From contig NZ_JAJFAX010000001.1 of the NCBI RefSeq assembly GCF_019710475.1, forward strand, positions 744,001 through 808,000: DNA of 64,000 bases. The letters run 5' to 3'. Positions 7,761 to 16,920 of this stretch are shown here, piece after piece. Each line of letters opens with the position of its first letter. The first letter of the stretch is position 1. Below the pieces are notes generated by a model. That model was given only the letters and a program-made list of their open reading frames with translations, did no database searches and had not been told where the DNA came from. The DNA comes from Glycomyces sp. TRM65418. Lineage in GTDB: Bacteria > Actinomycetota > Actinomycetes > Mycobacteriales > Micromonosporaceae. The translations under genes and the position numbers were made by a program.

Positions 7761-8564
7761 TCAGACCATCTTGCGCTTGTACGCGCGCATCGCCAGCGGG
7801 GCGGTGATCGCGAGGATCGCCGCGGCCCAGGCGAAGGTCCACAGGAGGGGTTCGGCGATCGGGCCGTAGGAGAGCAGGCCGCGCATGGCGTCCGCCAGGT
7901 GCGTGACCGGGTTGACCTTGGCCCAGGCCTGCATGAAGCCCGGCATGGTGTCGATGTCGACGAAGGCGCTCGAGGTGAACGTGAGCGGCATGATGATCAC
8001 GAACGCGTAGATCTGGACCTTCTCCTCGGAATCCGCGACCACCCCCATGAGCACCGAGACCCACGAGATCGCCAGCGCGAAGACCACGAGCACGAGGGCC
8101 GCGAGGATCGCCCCGGCGACGCTGCGCAGTTCGAAGCCCATGAGCAGCCCGAGACCGAGCATGATCACGACGGACCAGACCTGCTTGAACATGTCGGCGA
8201 AGATCTTCCCGGCCAGCGGCGCGGAGCGGGCGATCGGCAGGGACCGGAACCGGTCGTAGACGCCCTTGCGCAGGTCGGCGTTGATGCCGGTGCCGGTGTA
8301 CATGGTCAGGAAGATGGCGTTCTGCGCGATGAGCCCGCCGAGGACGTACTGGAGGTACTCCGAAGTGGAGCCGGCCATCTGGCCGCCGAAGACGTAGACG
8401 AACAGCAGCAGGAACATGACCGGGCTCAGGCTGAGGTCGACCAGTTCGAACGGGTTGTGCTTGATCCGGACCATCTGGCGCCAGGCCATGGAGAGGATCT
8501 GGCTCACCGTCGGGCCGATTCCGGGCCGGACGGTGGCGGGCGCGGTGATCGTGGCGGCGGTCAT
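7761..8564 (-). CDS. ABC-2 type permease (DrrB-like)
   Basis: A 267-residue membrane protein with six predicted helices and the ABC-2 membrane fold of DrrB/NodJ-type exporters. The D-L-S-L-S-P-V-M-F-L-L-L-F-V stretch and the G-I-N-A-D-L-R-K-G-V-Y-D-R-F-R-S-L-P-I-A coupling-helix motif are characteristic of the group. Its ATG overlaps the stop codon of the ATPase gene (ATGA), showing translational coupling. Together they form an exporter for a hydrophobic drug, antibiotic or lipid. Substrate unknown. Confidence 0.9.
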   Translation of the reverse strand: MTAATITAPATVRPGIGPTVSQILSMAWRQMVRIKHNPFELVDLSLSPVMFLLLFVYVFGGQMAGSTSEYLQYVLGGLIAQNAIFLTMYTGTGINADLRKGVYDRFRSLPIARSAPLAGKIFADMFKQVWSVVIMLGLGLLMGFELRSVAGAILAALVLVVFALAISWVSVLMGVVADSEEKVQIYAFVIIMPLTFTSSAFVDIDTMPGFMQAWAKVNPVTHLADAMRGLLSYGPIAEPLLWTFAWAAAILAITAPLAMRAYKRKMV

Positions 8565-9541
8565 TTCGCCTCCTCCTCGATGGGTTCGTCCTCGGTCTCG
8601 GGCTCGGCGCGGCGTCCGGTGAGGGTCAGGAAGACCTCGTCCAGGCTGGAGAGTCCGAGATGGAATTCGGTGAGCGCGACGCCGCGGTCGCGCAGGTCGG
8701 CGGCGAGGGCCGGCATGATGCCGTCGTCGTTGACGCCGATGGTGATCGCTCCGTTCTCGACCACGGGGTCGAGGTCGGGGAAGCGGGTGGAGACGATGAG
8801 CCGCACGATGTCGAGCTGCTCGTGGTCCTCCGGCTGGATGCGGAGGCTCTGGCCGCCGATCTTGGCTTTGAGCTGGGTCGGCGTGCCGGTGGCGATGACC
8901 TTGCCGCGGTCGATGACGGCGATCTCGTGGGCGAGCTGGTCGGCCTCCTCCAGGTACTGGGTGGTGAGGAGGACGGTGGTGCCGTCGGCGACGAGCCCCC
9001 GGACGAGGCCCCAGAGTTCGCCGCGGGCGCGCGGGTCCAGGCCGGTGGTGGGCTCGTCGAGGAAGAGGATCCGCGGGCGGCCGACGAGGCTGGCGGCCAG
9101 GTCGAGGCGGCGGCGCATGCCGCCGGAGTAGGTCTTGGCGGCCTTGTCGGCGGCGTCGGAGAGGTCGAACTCGGCGAGCAGTTCGCGGGCGCGGGCCCGG
9201 GCGTCCTTGGTGGGCATGCCGAGCAGGCGGCCGATGAAGCGCAGGTTCTCCTCGCCGGTGAGCAGTTCGTCGATGCCGGCGAACTGGCCGGTGAGGCCGA
9301 TGAGGTTGCGTACGGCGCCGGCGTCGCGCACGATGTCGAAGCCGCCGACGCGGGCGGTGCCGGCCGTGGGCTGCGAGAGGGTGGCGAGCATGCGGACCAT
9401 GGTGGTCTTGCCGGCCCCGTTCGGGCCGAGGACGCCGAACACGGTGCCGGCCCGGGCCGTCAGGTCGATGTGGTCGACCGCGATGAGATCGCCGAAGCGT
9501 TTGGTGAGGCCCTCGGTTTCGATGGCGTTGTCCTGCGACAC
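8561..9541 (-). CDS. ABC exporter ATPase (DrrA family)
   Basis: A 326-residue ATP-binding subunit of the daunorubicin-resistance (DrrA) family. Walker A is G-P-N-G-A-G-K-T-T near residue 40, the signature is Y-S-G-G-M-R-R-R-L-D-L-A, Walker B is I-L-F-L-D-E-P-T-T-G-L-D; the C-terminal DUF4162-like region around 235-305 is also typical of DrrA. The start is a GTG with AGAGGAGG five bases upstream. It is coupled to the permease downstream. A 17-base palindrome lies about 85 bases before the start and may be an operator; no TetR gene adjoins it. Confidence 0.92.
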   Translation of the reverse strand: MSQDNAIETEGLTKRFGDLIAVDHIDLTARAGTVFGVLGPNGAGKTTMVRMLATLSQPTAGTARVGGFDIVRDAGAVRNLIGLTGQFAGIDELLTGEENLRFIGRLLGMPTKDARARARELLAEFDLSDAADKAAKTYSGGMRRRLDLAASLVGRPRILFLDEPTTGLDPRARGELWGLVRGLVADGTTVLLTTQYLEEADQLAHEIAVIDRGKVIATGTPTQLKAKIGGQSLRIQPEDHEQLDIVRLIVSTRFPDLDPVVENGAITIGVNDDGIMPALAADLRDRGVALTEFHLGLSSLDEVFLTLTGRRAEPETEDEPIEEEAK

Positions 9542-9626
9542 GTCGTCCTCCTCTGGAGTGGTGTCGGTGGTGTGCGGGATTCGGATTCGCGGAGCGCGGG
9601 CGCGCTCCTCGTCATGATGTCGTACT

Positions 9627-9643
9627 GATGTCCACAGGACATC
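9627..9643. promoter_or_regulatory. GATGTCC-N3-GGACATC palindrome, putative operator
   Basis: A perfect 7-3-7 palindrome, 85 bases upstream of the DrrA-type start codon, in a 212-base gap with no other feature. The length and symmetry suit a TetR- or GntR-type dimer. The regulator is not in the neighbourhood. Confidence 0.45.
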
Positions 9644-9753
9644 GTCCTGCGGTTGGTGTTCGGCGCTGCTGCGCCGAGCCGAGTCAGAACTCGATCATGC
9701 ACCCGGGGTATGACATCCGCGATCGATTTAGGGTCTTCCAGGGCCGCGGGCCC

Positions 9754-10428
9754 TCAGCGGACCTCCGGGCGCGGGTGGCCCGCGGCCGCGCACCGGTCCT
9801 CGAACCCGACCGGGAGCCACTCGCCCGAGCGCCAACGCGGGTGGTTGGGGAACGCCGCGTGGCACGCGAGGGCGAAGATGAGCACCGCCCACAGGGTCTG
9901 GAACTGCACCACGGTGTCGAGTCCCGTGTCGACGCCCTTGTAGCGGAACATGACCGAGTCGGGCCCGGTCAGGTCGATCATGTCGAGCCCGTCCCAGTAG
10001 AGGCTGTAGTTCTCGTTGGGGTTCCAGAACAGGGCCCGGGTCTGGGAGACCATGACGACGCCGGGCGGTGCGGGCATCCAGCGGCGCTGCAGGTCGGCCT
10101 GCGCCTTGCGCCTCGCGGCGCTGTTGGCGACGGCGTTGACGGCGAACATGCCCGCCACGAATCCGGCGCTGCCGAACGCGAACATCCCGGACTGCTGGTA
10201 GCTGCCGTCCCCGGCGGCCTGGTAGTACATCGGGGTGGCCGGTCCCTCGGCGAGGGGGAACTCACCGGGGTCGGTGCGCGCCATCGTCGGGACCGGGTTC
10301 CAGCCCTGGAGGCCGGTCTGCCGCAGGTCCTGGACCGCCGCGCACGTGTAGTGCAGGTGGGCGTCGTAGACGGTCCATTCGACGAACGGCTGGTTCGCCT
10401 GGGATTCGAGCTCGTTCGAGGGGTTCAT
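9754..10428 (-). CDS. Uncharacterised membrane protein
   Basis: A 224-residue protein that I do not recognise. The start ATG at 10428 has GGAAG nine bases upstream. A hydrophilic N-terminal 80 residues is followed by one hydrophobic segment (F-A-F-G-S-A-G-F-V-A-G-M-F-A-V-N), a strand-rich central part (P-P-G-V-V-M-V-S-Q-T-R-A-L-F-W... V-M-F-R-Y-K-G), and a second hydrophobic segment near residues 180-198 (V-V-Q-F-Q-T-L-W-A-V-L-I-F-A-L-A). The middle resembles a PH-like domain: a predicted beta-rich patch that ends in a long apolar helix. It stands between the ABC exporter and hrpA on the same strand. No function is claimed. Confidence 0.7.
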   Translation of the reverse strand: MNPSNELESQANQPFVEWTVYDAHLHYTCAAVQDLRQTGLQGWNPVPTMARTDPGEFPLAEGPATPMYYQAAGDGSYQQSGMFAFGSAGFVAGMFAVNAVANSAARRKAQADLQRRWMPAPPGVVMVSQTRALFWNPNENYSLYWDGLDMIDLTGPDSVMFRYKGVDTGLDTVVQFQTLWAVLIFALACHAAFPNHPRWRSGEWLPVGFEDRCAAAGHPRPEVR

Positions 10429-10510
10429 GCGCGCACTTCCCGGACGTCGAAGGCTGGACGACCTCCATTCTAGGGCGGCCCGACACCGGTGGGAGGCCCC
10501 CGATCCCGCG

Positions 10511-13500
10511 TCAGAGGGACTGCAGGAGCTTTCTGATGCGCTTCTCGCTGACCTGGTAGCGGGTGCCGAGCTGCTGGGCGAAGAAGCTGATCCGCAGTTC
10601 TTCGAGCATCCAGCGGACCTCGCGGCCCTCGCCGGAGCGGAGCGCGGCCGGGCGGGAGCGCGCGAGCGCGTCCCGGGCGGCCTCGAGGGAGTGGACGACG
10701 TCCATCTTGCCCTGGTCCCCCGCGACGTCGGCACGCACGCGCTTCGCGCGGTAGGCGATGCCCTTGACGTAGCGGTGCAGGTCGTCCAGGCGCCACCAGC
10801 CGGTCGCGCCGATGAAGCCCTCGGCGCCGACGAGCGCGTCGAGCTGGCGGCGCATGTCGCTCATGGCCGCGAGCATCGTGAAGTCGAACTTGCCTTCGAG
10901 GAGGCGGGCGGCCTCGCGGGTCTCGGTGAGGATCGCGGCGGCCTTGCGGGCCACGGCCGGGGACTCGCCGGCGACCTCGGGCCGGGCGCGCTTGAGCAGC
11001 GCCTCGAAACCCGCGCGGTCCCAGGCGGGGCCGCCGCCTTCGATGAGGACCTTGTCGAGGACGGTGCGCACGCAGTCGGCCAGGAGCGCGTCGACGTTCG
11101 CGTAGGGGCCGGTGGCGAGCGCGAGCTGCTCGTTCCTCGTCAGGGCCGCTTTGAGATGCGGGTCCGGGGTGTTCAGGCGCAGCAGGCGGCGGGTGCCCGC
11201 CCACATGTTCGCGGCCTGCGACGACGGGTCGGGGAAGGCCTTGACGCCCACCGACTTCCCTTCGTCGACGAGGGCCGGGTAGGCCTTGGCGGTGTAGCCC
11301 TTGCGCGGGGTCTCGTGGAGCTTCGGCAGCTCCTCGAAGTCCCACGAGGTCAGGCCGGTGCGCTCGAGGTCGAAGGCCTCGGCCGCGGCCTCCTGGGTCT
11401 TGGGGGCGAGCTGGCGCTGCAGCGCCCCGAGCTCCTTGCCCTCGGCGACGACCGAGCCGTCCTCGGCCTTCACCTGGAAGGTCATGAGGAGGTGCCCGGG
11501 CACCTTCGTCAGGTCGAACGCGTCCTCGGGGACGTGGACGCCGGTCATGGCCTTCAACGTGTCAGCGAGCGCGGCCATCATCGGGCGGCCCGGCGCGGGC
11601 GCCATGCGCGCGACGGCGGCCTTCGCGAAGTCGGGCGCGGGCACGAAGCTGCGGCGCAGGGACTTGGGCAGGCTCTTGATGAGGGCCTCGGCGAAGTCGG
11701 CGCGAAGGCCCGGGACCTGCCAGGTGAAGGCGTCCTGGTCGAGCTGCTGCAGGGCCGGGAGCGGGACGGCGACGGTGACGCCGTCCCGGGCCGAGCCGGG
11801 CTCGAACTCGTAGTCGAGTTCGAGGTCGGCGCCCTCGGAGGTCCACACCTCGGGGTAGGAGTCGGCCTCGACGTCTTCGGCGCGGTCGCCGAGGAGGAGC
11901 GACTCGTCGAAGTCGAGGAGGGTCTTGTCCGGCTGCTTCTTCCACCAGGAGTCGAAGTGGCGTCCGGAGACGATGTCGGCCGGGAGCCGCTCGTCGTAGA
12001 AGTCGAACAGGGTCTGCTCGTCGGCGAGCAGGCCCCGGCGGCGCACCCGGTTCTCCAGGTCCTCGACCTCGCTGATCTTCTCGAGGTTGCGGGCCAGGAA
12101 CTTGTGGTGGGTCTCCCACTCGCCCTGGACGAGGGCGTGGCGGATGAACAGCTCGCGGCTCGTCTCGACGTCGATGCGTCCGAAGTTGACCTTGCGGCGG
12201 GCGACGATCGGGACGCCGTAGAGCGTGACGCGCTCGAACGCGAGCACCGCGCCGGCCTTCTTCGACCAGTGCGGCTCGGAGTAGGAGCGCTTCAGCAGGT
12301 GCTCGGCGAGCGGCTCGACCCATTCGGGTTCGATCTTGGCGCATACGCGGCCCCACAGGCGGCTGGTCTCCACGAGCTCGCCCGCGACGACCCAGCGCGG
12401 CTGCTTCTTGGCCAGGCCCGAGCCCGGGAAGATCGCGAACTTGGCGTTCCGGCCGCCGAGGTATTCGCGCGTGTCGCCCTCTTTGACGCCGATGTGCGAG
12501 AGGAGCCCGGCCAGGAGGGCGGTGTGGACGCGTTTGGGGTCGGGGGCGGCGTCGGGCGATTCGACGGGGATCTTCAGGCTCTTGAGGACGCCCAGGATCT
12601 GGCGCACCAGGTCCTGCCACTCGCGGATGCGCAGGTAATGCAGGTACTCCTGCTTGCACATGCGCCGGAACGAGCTCGACGAGCGCGAGCGCCGCTCGTC
12701 CTCCAGGTACCGCCACAGGTTGAGGTACGCCGAGAAGTCGGAGTCGGGGTCGTTGAAGCGGGCGTGGGACTGGTCGGCCTGGGCCCGCTTGTCCGCCGGA
12801 CGCTCCTTCGGGTCCTGGATGGACATCGCGGCGGTGATGACCGCGACGGCGTGGACGCAGCCCTCCTCGCGGGCCTGGAGGATCATCCGGGCCAGTCGCG
12901 GGTCGATCGGCAGCCGCGCGATGTCGCGCCCGGCCTTCGTCAGGCGCCGCTCGCCGGCGCGCACGTCTTCGAGGGCGCCGAGCTCCACCAGGAGGTCCAT
13001 GCCGTCCTTGATGTTGCGCGAGTCGGGCGCGTCGACGAACGGGAAGGTCTCGACGCGGCCGAGCTTCGCGGCGGTCATCTGCAGGATGACGCTCGCGAGG
13101 TTGGTGCGCAGGATCTCCGCGTCGGTGAACTCCGGGCGGGAGAGGAAGTCCTCTTCGGAGTAGAGGCGGATGCAGATGCCGTCGGCGACGCGGCCGCAGC
13201 GGCCCGCGCGCTGGTTGGCGCTGGCCTGGCTGATGCGCTCGATCGGGAGGCGCTGGACCTTGGTGCGCGCCGAGTAGCGGGAGATCCGCGCGTACCCGGC
13301 GTCGACGACGTAGCGGATGCCCGGCACCGTCAGGGAGGTCTCGGCGACGTTGGTGGAGAGGATGATCCGGCGGCCGGTGTGGGAGGAGAACACCCGGTGC
13401 TGCTCCTGGGCGGACAGGCGCGCGTACAGCGGCAGGATCTCGGTGTGCCGGAGCTTCGCCTTCTCGAGCGCGTCGGCGGTGTCGCGGATCTCCTGCTCGC

Positions 13501-14404
13501 CGGAGAGGAAGACGAGGATGTCGCCGTCCCCGGCGCGGGAGAGCTCGTTGACGGCGTCGAGGATGCCGTCGATCTGGTCGCGGTCCTCCTCGCCGTCCTC
13601 GCCCTGCAGCGGCCGGTAGCGGATCTCGACGGGGTAGGTGCGGCCGGAGACCTCCAGGATCGGGGCCGGGCCGGACTCGGAGGCGAAGTGGTTCGCGAAG
13701 CGCTCGGGGTCGATGGTCGCCGAGGTGACGATGACCTTCAGGTCGGGGCGCTTGGGGAGGATCTGCCGCAGGCAGCCGAGGATGAAGTCGATGTTGAGGC
13801 TGCGCTCGTGGGCCTCGTCGATGATGATCGTGTCGTAGGCGCTCAGGAGCCGGTCGTGCTGGAGCTCGGTGAGCAGGATGCCGTCGGTCATGAGCTTCAC
13901 GTAGCTCGCGTCCGACACCTGGTCGGTGAAGCGGACCTTCCAGCCGACGGCCTCGCCGAGCGGCGAGTGCAGCTCCTCGGCGATGCGCTCGGCGACCGCG
14001 CGGGCGGCGATGCGCCGCGGCTGCGTGTGGCCGATCATGCCGCGCACGCCGCGGCCGAGTTCGAGGCAGATCTTCGGGATCTGCGTGGTCTTGCCCGAGC
14101 CGGTCTCACCCGCGATGATGACGACCTGGTGGTCGCGGATCGCTTCGAGGATGTCGTCCTTGCGCTGCGAGACGGGCAGCGCTTCGGGGTAGACGATCTT
14201 CGGGACGCCTGCGGCGCGGGCCGCGAGCGCGGCCTCCTTGCGCTCGACGTCGGCTTCGAGCTTCGCGAAGGCCTCGGTGCGGGCGGGGCCGTCGAGTTCG
14301 CGGGCTTCCCGCAGGCGGCGGCGGAGCGTACGCTGATCGGCCGTGCGCAGCGCGAAGACGCGCTCGCGCAGACTGGTACGGGAGTTAGAGGCGCTGCTGG
14401 GCAT
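10511..14404 (-). CDS. hrpA: ATP-dependent RNA helicase HrpA
   Basis: A 1297-residue DEAH-box RNA helicase, the full length of bacterial HrpA. Walker A is G-E-T-G-S-G-K-T at residues 99-106, the DEAH box is D-E-A-H at 196-199, motif III S-A-T follows, and motif VI is Q-R-A-G-R-C-G-R-V. Downstream come the winged-helix/ratchet and OB domains and the long C-terminal HrpA-specific region (DUF3418). It unwinds structured RNA, and in enterobacteria it resolves stalled ribosome collisions. The ATG at 14404 is chosen because homology begins there; an in-frame codon at 14449 would add 15 unsupported residues. It appears monocistronic. Confidence 0.95.
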   Translation of the reverse strand: MPSSASNSRTSLRERVFALRTADQRTLRRRLREARELDGPARTEAFAKLEADVERKEAALAARAAGVPKIVYPEALPVSQRKDDILEAIRDHQVVIIAGETGSGKTTQIPKICLELGRGVRGMIGHTQPRRIAARAVAERIAEELHSPLGEAVGWKVRFTDQVSDASYVKLMTDGILLTELQHDRLLSAYDTIIIDEAHERSLNIDFILGCLRQILPKRPDLKVIVTSATIDPERFANHFASESGPAPILEVSGRTYPVEIRYRPLQGEDGEEDRDQIDGILDAVNELSRAGDGDILVFLSGEQEIRDTADALEKAKLRHTEILPLYARLSAQEQHRVFSSHTGRRIILSTNVAETSLTVPGIRYVVDAGYARISRYSARTKVQRLPIERISQASANQRAGRCGRVADGICIRLYSEEDFLSRPEFTDAEILRTNLASVILQMTAAKLGRVETFPFVDAPDSRNIKDGMDLLVELGALEDVRAGERRLTKAGRDIARLPIDPRLARMILQAREEGCVHAVAVITAAMSIQDPKERPADKRAQADQSHARFNDPDSDFSAYLNLWRYLEDERRSRSSSSFRRMCKQEYLHYLRIREWQDLVRQILGVLKSLKIPVESPDAAPDPKRVHTALLAGLLSHIGVKEGDTREYLGGRNAKFAIFPGSGLAKKQPRWVVAGELVETSRLWGRVCAKIEPEWVEPLAEHLLKRSYSEPHWSKKAGAVLAFERVTLYGVPIVARRKVNFGRIDVETSRELFIRHALVQGEWETHHKFLARNLEKISEVEDLENRVRRRGLLADEQTLFDFYDERLPADIVSGRHFDSWWKKQPDKTLLDFDESLLLGDRAEDVEADSYPEVWTSEGADLELDYEFEPGSARDGVTVAVPLPALQQLDQDAFTWQVPGLRADFAEALIKSLPKSLRRSFVPAPDFAKAAVARMAPAPGRPMMAALADTLKAMTGVHVPEDAFDLTKVPGHLLMTFQVKAEDGSVVAEGKELGALQRQLAPKTQEAAAEAFDLERTGLTSWDFEELPKLHETPRKGYTAKAYPALVDEGKSVGVKAFPDPSSQAANMWAGTRRLLRLNTPDPHLKAALTRNEQLALATGPYANVDALLADCVRTVLDKVLIEGGGPAWDRAGFEALLKRARPEVAGESPAVARKAAAILTETREAARLLEGKFDFTMLAAMSDMRRQLDALVGAEGFIGATGWWRLDDLHRYVKGIAYRAKRVRADVAGDQGKMDVVHSLEAARDALARSRPAALRSGEGREVRWMLEELRISFFAQQLGTRYQVSEKRIRKLLQSL

Positions 14405-14476
14405 GACGATCTGAAGGATACGCGGGCGCGCCCCCGGATCGCCATGCATTAACCGCGGCAGTGACCGCCGTCGGAC

Positions 14477-15001
14477 TCAGGCGGCCTTCAGGTCGCCGCA
14501 CAGCACGCGGTCGGACTCGGAGCCGTGGGCCTGGGCCTCCGACTCGGGGACGTGCACGACGATGCTCTTCGCCCGGTCGTCGAGGGCGAGGTCGCTCGCG
14601 ACCTCGGTGGCGCCCGCGCCGTCGGCGTCGGTGGTGAAGCTCAGCTGGACGATGTTCCCCGGCGCGTCCTCCCCCGAGGGGTCGGCGAGCCAGTGGCCCC
14701 CGCCGGGAGGGTTGTCGGCGCAGAGGCCGTCGTGGACGTGCGCCGTGTACTCGAGGCCGGGGCCGAGACCGGCGGCGCTGAGGCTCACGGACGTGCCGGC
14801 GTCGGCGTCGACATCGGCCTCGCCGCCGGCGATCGGGTGGACGCCGCCCCACGTGTCGGTGACCATGAGCGTCGCGGCCAGCGACTCGTCCAGGTCGACG
14901 GCGTCGTCGGCGTCGTCGGCGCCGTCGCCGCACCCGGCCAGGGCGGCGACGAGGACGACGGGGGCTGCGACGGCGGTCGCGGTGGTTCGGAAAGACGGCA
15001 T
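14477..15001 (-). CDS. Cu-only superoxide dismutase-like lipoprotein
   Basis: A 174-residue exported lipoprotein with the Sod_Cu fold. The lipobox ends L-A-G-C with Cys24 as the lipidated residue, and the ATG is set by GGAG eight bases upstream. Copper ligands are recognisable: His88 and His90 (A-H-V-H-D), His103 (G-G-G-H-W) and His150 (V-V-H). Cys94 and Cys168 are placed for the structural disulphide. The zinc-binding loop is truncated: only about a dozen residues separate His103 from the G-N that ends the loop, and the two other zinc His and the Asp are absent. That pattern resembles Cu-only SODs such as those of mycobacteria and fungi. It should disproportionate superoxide outside the membrane, if active. 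Confidence 0.8.
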   Translation of the reverse strand: MPSFRTTATAVAAPVVLVAALAGCGDGADDADDAVDLDESLAATLMVTDTWGGVHPIAGGEADVDADAGTSVSLSAAGLGPGLEYTAHVHDGLCADNPPGGGHWLADPSGEDAPGNIVQLSFTTDADGAGATEVASDLALDDRAKSIVVHVPESEAQAHGSESDRVLCGDLKAA

Positions 15002-15072
15002 CGGCGCTCCTTCGACGGTCCCGGTGAGTACCCAGTATCGGTCCGCCGACGCCGTCCTCCCGGCATCTCGGC

Positions 15073-16662
15073 TCATGCCGCCACCGGCGTGTCCGACGCG
15101 ACCCCCGCCCCCCGTTCGAGGGCGACGCGGCGCGTCAGGCCGAGCCCGTCGAGGAAGGTCTCGTCGTGGCTCACGACCACCAGCGCGCCCTCGAACGCGG
15201 TGAGCGCCTGCTGGAGCTGCCGGATCGAGGACATGTCCAGGTTGTTCGTCGGCTCGTCGAGCATGAGCAGCTGCGGCGCGGGCTGCGACGAGAGCACCCG
15301 CGCCAGCGCCGCCCGCAGACGCTGGCCGCCCGAGAGCGTCCCCACCTGCTGGAAGACCGCCCGGCGGCGCATCCCGAAGCGCGCCAAGCGCGTCCGCAGG
15401 AGCGACTCGTCGGCGGCGGGGGCCGCGGCGCGCACGTTGTCGAGCACGCTCGCCTCCTCGTCGAGCAGTTCGAGCCGCTGCGTGAGGAAGCCGTGCGGGA
15501 CGCGGGCGGCGTCGGCGATCGCCCGCAGCAACGTGGTCTTCCCCGAGCCGTTGTCCCCGGTGATCGCGATCCGCTCCGGGCCCCGGATGTGGAGGTCCAG
15601 GCCGTCCCCGTAGAGGCCGTTCACCTGGAGTCCTTTGAGGATGACGATGTCGCGGTGGGTCGAGACGCTCGTCTCGGGCAGGTCCACGTTGATGGCGCCG
15701 TCGTCGCGCAGGCGCTCCTCGGCCTCGTCGAGGCGGTCGCGCGCCTCGGCGACGTCGTCGAGCTTCGCGTTGAGGACCTTGGCGCTGCTGACCTCCCCGG
15801 CGTTCTTCTTGCCGTTCAGCACGATCTTCGGCGTCCCGCCGCGGTCGCGCTCGCGACGCCAGGAGGCGGCGCCCTTGTCGCCCTGGACGCGGGCGGCGAC
15901 GAGCTCCTTCTTCTGGCGGGTGAGGTCCTGCTTCGCGTCGCGCACGGCGCGCGCGGCGGCCTCCTGCTCGGCGAGGATCACCTGCTCGTAGGCGCTGTAG
16001 TTGCCCTCGAAGACGCGGATGCGGCCTTGGTAGAGCTCGGCCACGGCGTCGACGTGCTCGAGGAGGGCGCGGTCGTGGCTGACGACCACGAGCGTGCCGC
16101 CGAACCGCCGGATCGCCTGGTAGAGGCGGCTTCTCGCGGAGCCGTCGAGGTTGTTCGACGGTTCGTCGAGGAGCAGCACGTCCGGGCGGCGCACGAGCTT
16201 CCCGGCCAGGCCTACGAGCATGGACTCGCCGCCGGAGAGCGTGCCGACGGTCCGGTCGAAGTCGACGTGGTCGAGGCCGAGCTCGTCCAGGGCCACGCGG
16301 GAGCGGTCGAGGAAGTCCCAGTCGTCGCCGATGACGTCGAAATGGGCCTCGTCGGCGTCCCCGGCCTCGATGGCGGCCAGCGCGCGCCGCCGGCCGGCGA
16401 TGCCGAGCAGGTCGGCCACGGTGTCGCCCAAGCGGAGCGGCAGCTCCTGGGGCAGGTACTCGATGAGCCCGGAGGCGGTGATCGAGCCCGATTCGGGCTT
16501 GAGGAGCCCGGCCGCGAGGCGCAGCAGCGTGGACTTGCCGGCGCCGTTGTCGCCGACGAGGGCCGTGCGCCCGTCGGAGAACACGACGTCCACGCCGTCG
16601 AAGACGCGGTCGCCCTCGGGCCATGAGAAGCGGAGCTGCTGGACGTTGATGTAGGTGGTCAT
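15073..16662 (-). CDS. ABC-F family ATPase (ribosome-protection type)
   Basis: A 529-residue protein with two ABC domains and no membrane segment, the ABC-F architecture. Walker A motifs are G-D-N-G-A-G-K-S-T and G-D-N-G-S-G-K-T-T; signatures are T-L-S-G-G-E-S and T-L-S-G-G-Q-R; both Walker B motifs read L-L-D-E-P-S-N-N-L-D and M-L-D-E-P-T-N-N-L-D. The interdomain linker (about 215-300) is Lys/Arg-rich and contains R-E-R-D-R-G-G-T-P, typical of actinomycete antibiotic-resistance ABC-Fs rather than EttA. Such proteins displace antibiotics from the ribosomal exit site. The ATG at 16662 has GAGAAGG upstream; an in-frame ATG at 16710 lies inside a leader stem. Regulation through the leader is likely. 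Confidence 0.85.
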   Translation of the reverse strand: MTTYINVQQLRFSWPEGDRVFDGVDVVFSDGRTALVGDNGAGKSTLLRLAAGLLKPESGSITASGLIEYLPQELPLRLGDTVADLLGIAGRRRALAAIEAGDADEAHFDVIGDDWDFLDRSRVALDELGLDHVDFDRTVGTLSGGESMLVGLAGKLVRRPDVLLLDEPSNNLDGSARSRLYQAIRRFGGTLVVVSHDRALLEHVDAVAELYQGRIRVFEGNYSAYEQVILAEQEAAARAVRDAKQDLTRQKKELVAARVQGDKGAASWRRERDRGGTPKIVLNGKKNAGEVSSAKVLNAKLDDVAEARDRLDEAEERLRDDGAINVDLPETSVSTHRDIVILKGLQVNGLYGDGLDLHIRGPERIAITGDNGSGKTTLLRAIADAARVPHGFLTQRLELLDEEASVLDNVRAAAPAADESLLRTRLARFGMRRRAVFQQVGTLSGGQRLRAALARVLSSQPAPQLLMLDEPTNNLDMSSIRQLQQALTAFEGALVVVSHDETFLDGLGLTRRVALERGAGVASDTPVAA

Positions 16663-16672
16663 GGACCTTCTC

Positions 16673-16847
16673 TCAAGTGCGATGTGGAACGGAATCGACA
16701 TGAGAGACATCGCGCCGGAACGGCGGAAAAGGAGACCTCCCGACTGGACTGTTTCCAGGAGACGGGCACCCTCTCGATCGAAGACACACCGGACACGTGC
16801 GCAGAGACGTGTTGGCGCGATGTCTGCGATCTAGAGCTTCAAGTGCG
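16673..16847 (-). promoter_or_regulatory. Structured leader of the ABC-F gene (putative attenuator)
   Basis: On the transcript strand the 185 bases before the start contain AGACATCGCGCC (16825-16814) and its perfect complement GGCGCGATGTCT (16716-16705), 97 bases apart. Inside the loop ACACGT and ACGTGT (16793-16798, 16807-16812) form a second hairpin. The nine-base word CGCACTTGA occurs at both ends (16847-16839 and 16681-16673), the second copy just before the ribosome site. Nested, mutually exclusive pairing of this sort fits ribosome- or ligand-controlled attenuation, which is known for other ABC-F resistance genes. The 16663-16969 gap holds nothing else except the downstream gene's terminator. 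Confidence 0.5.
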
Positions 16848-16920
16848 TGCCTGACGTCGGGAACAAGGACGCGTCAAGGGTAATGCGGTCTTCGGAGCCG
16901 GGTCAAGGGAGATACGCGCC

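Noticed and set aside
10427-14452. Very long open frame antisense to hrpA (about 1340 codons)
   Set aside because: Composition (Arg/Gly/Ala/Val, no motifs) is the shadow of high G+C third positions; hrpA on the other strand has full domain content.
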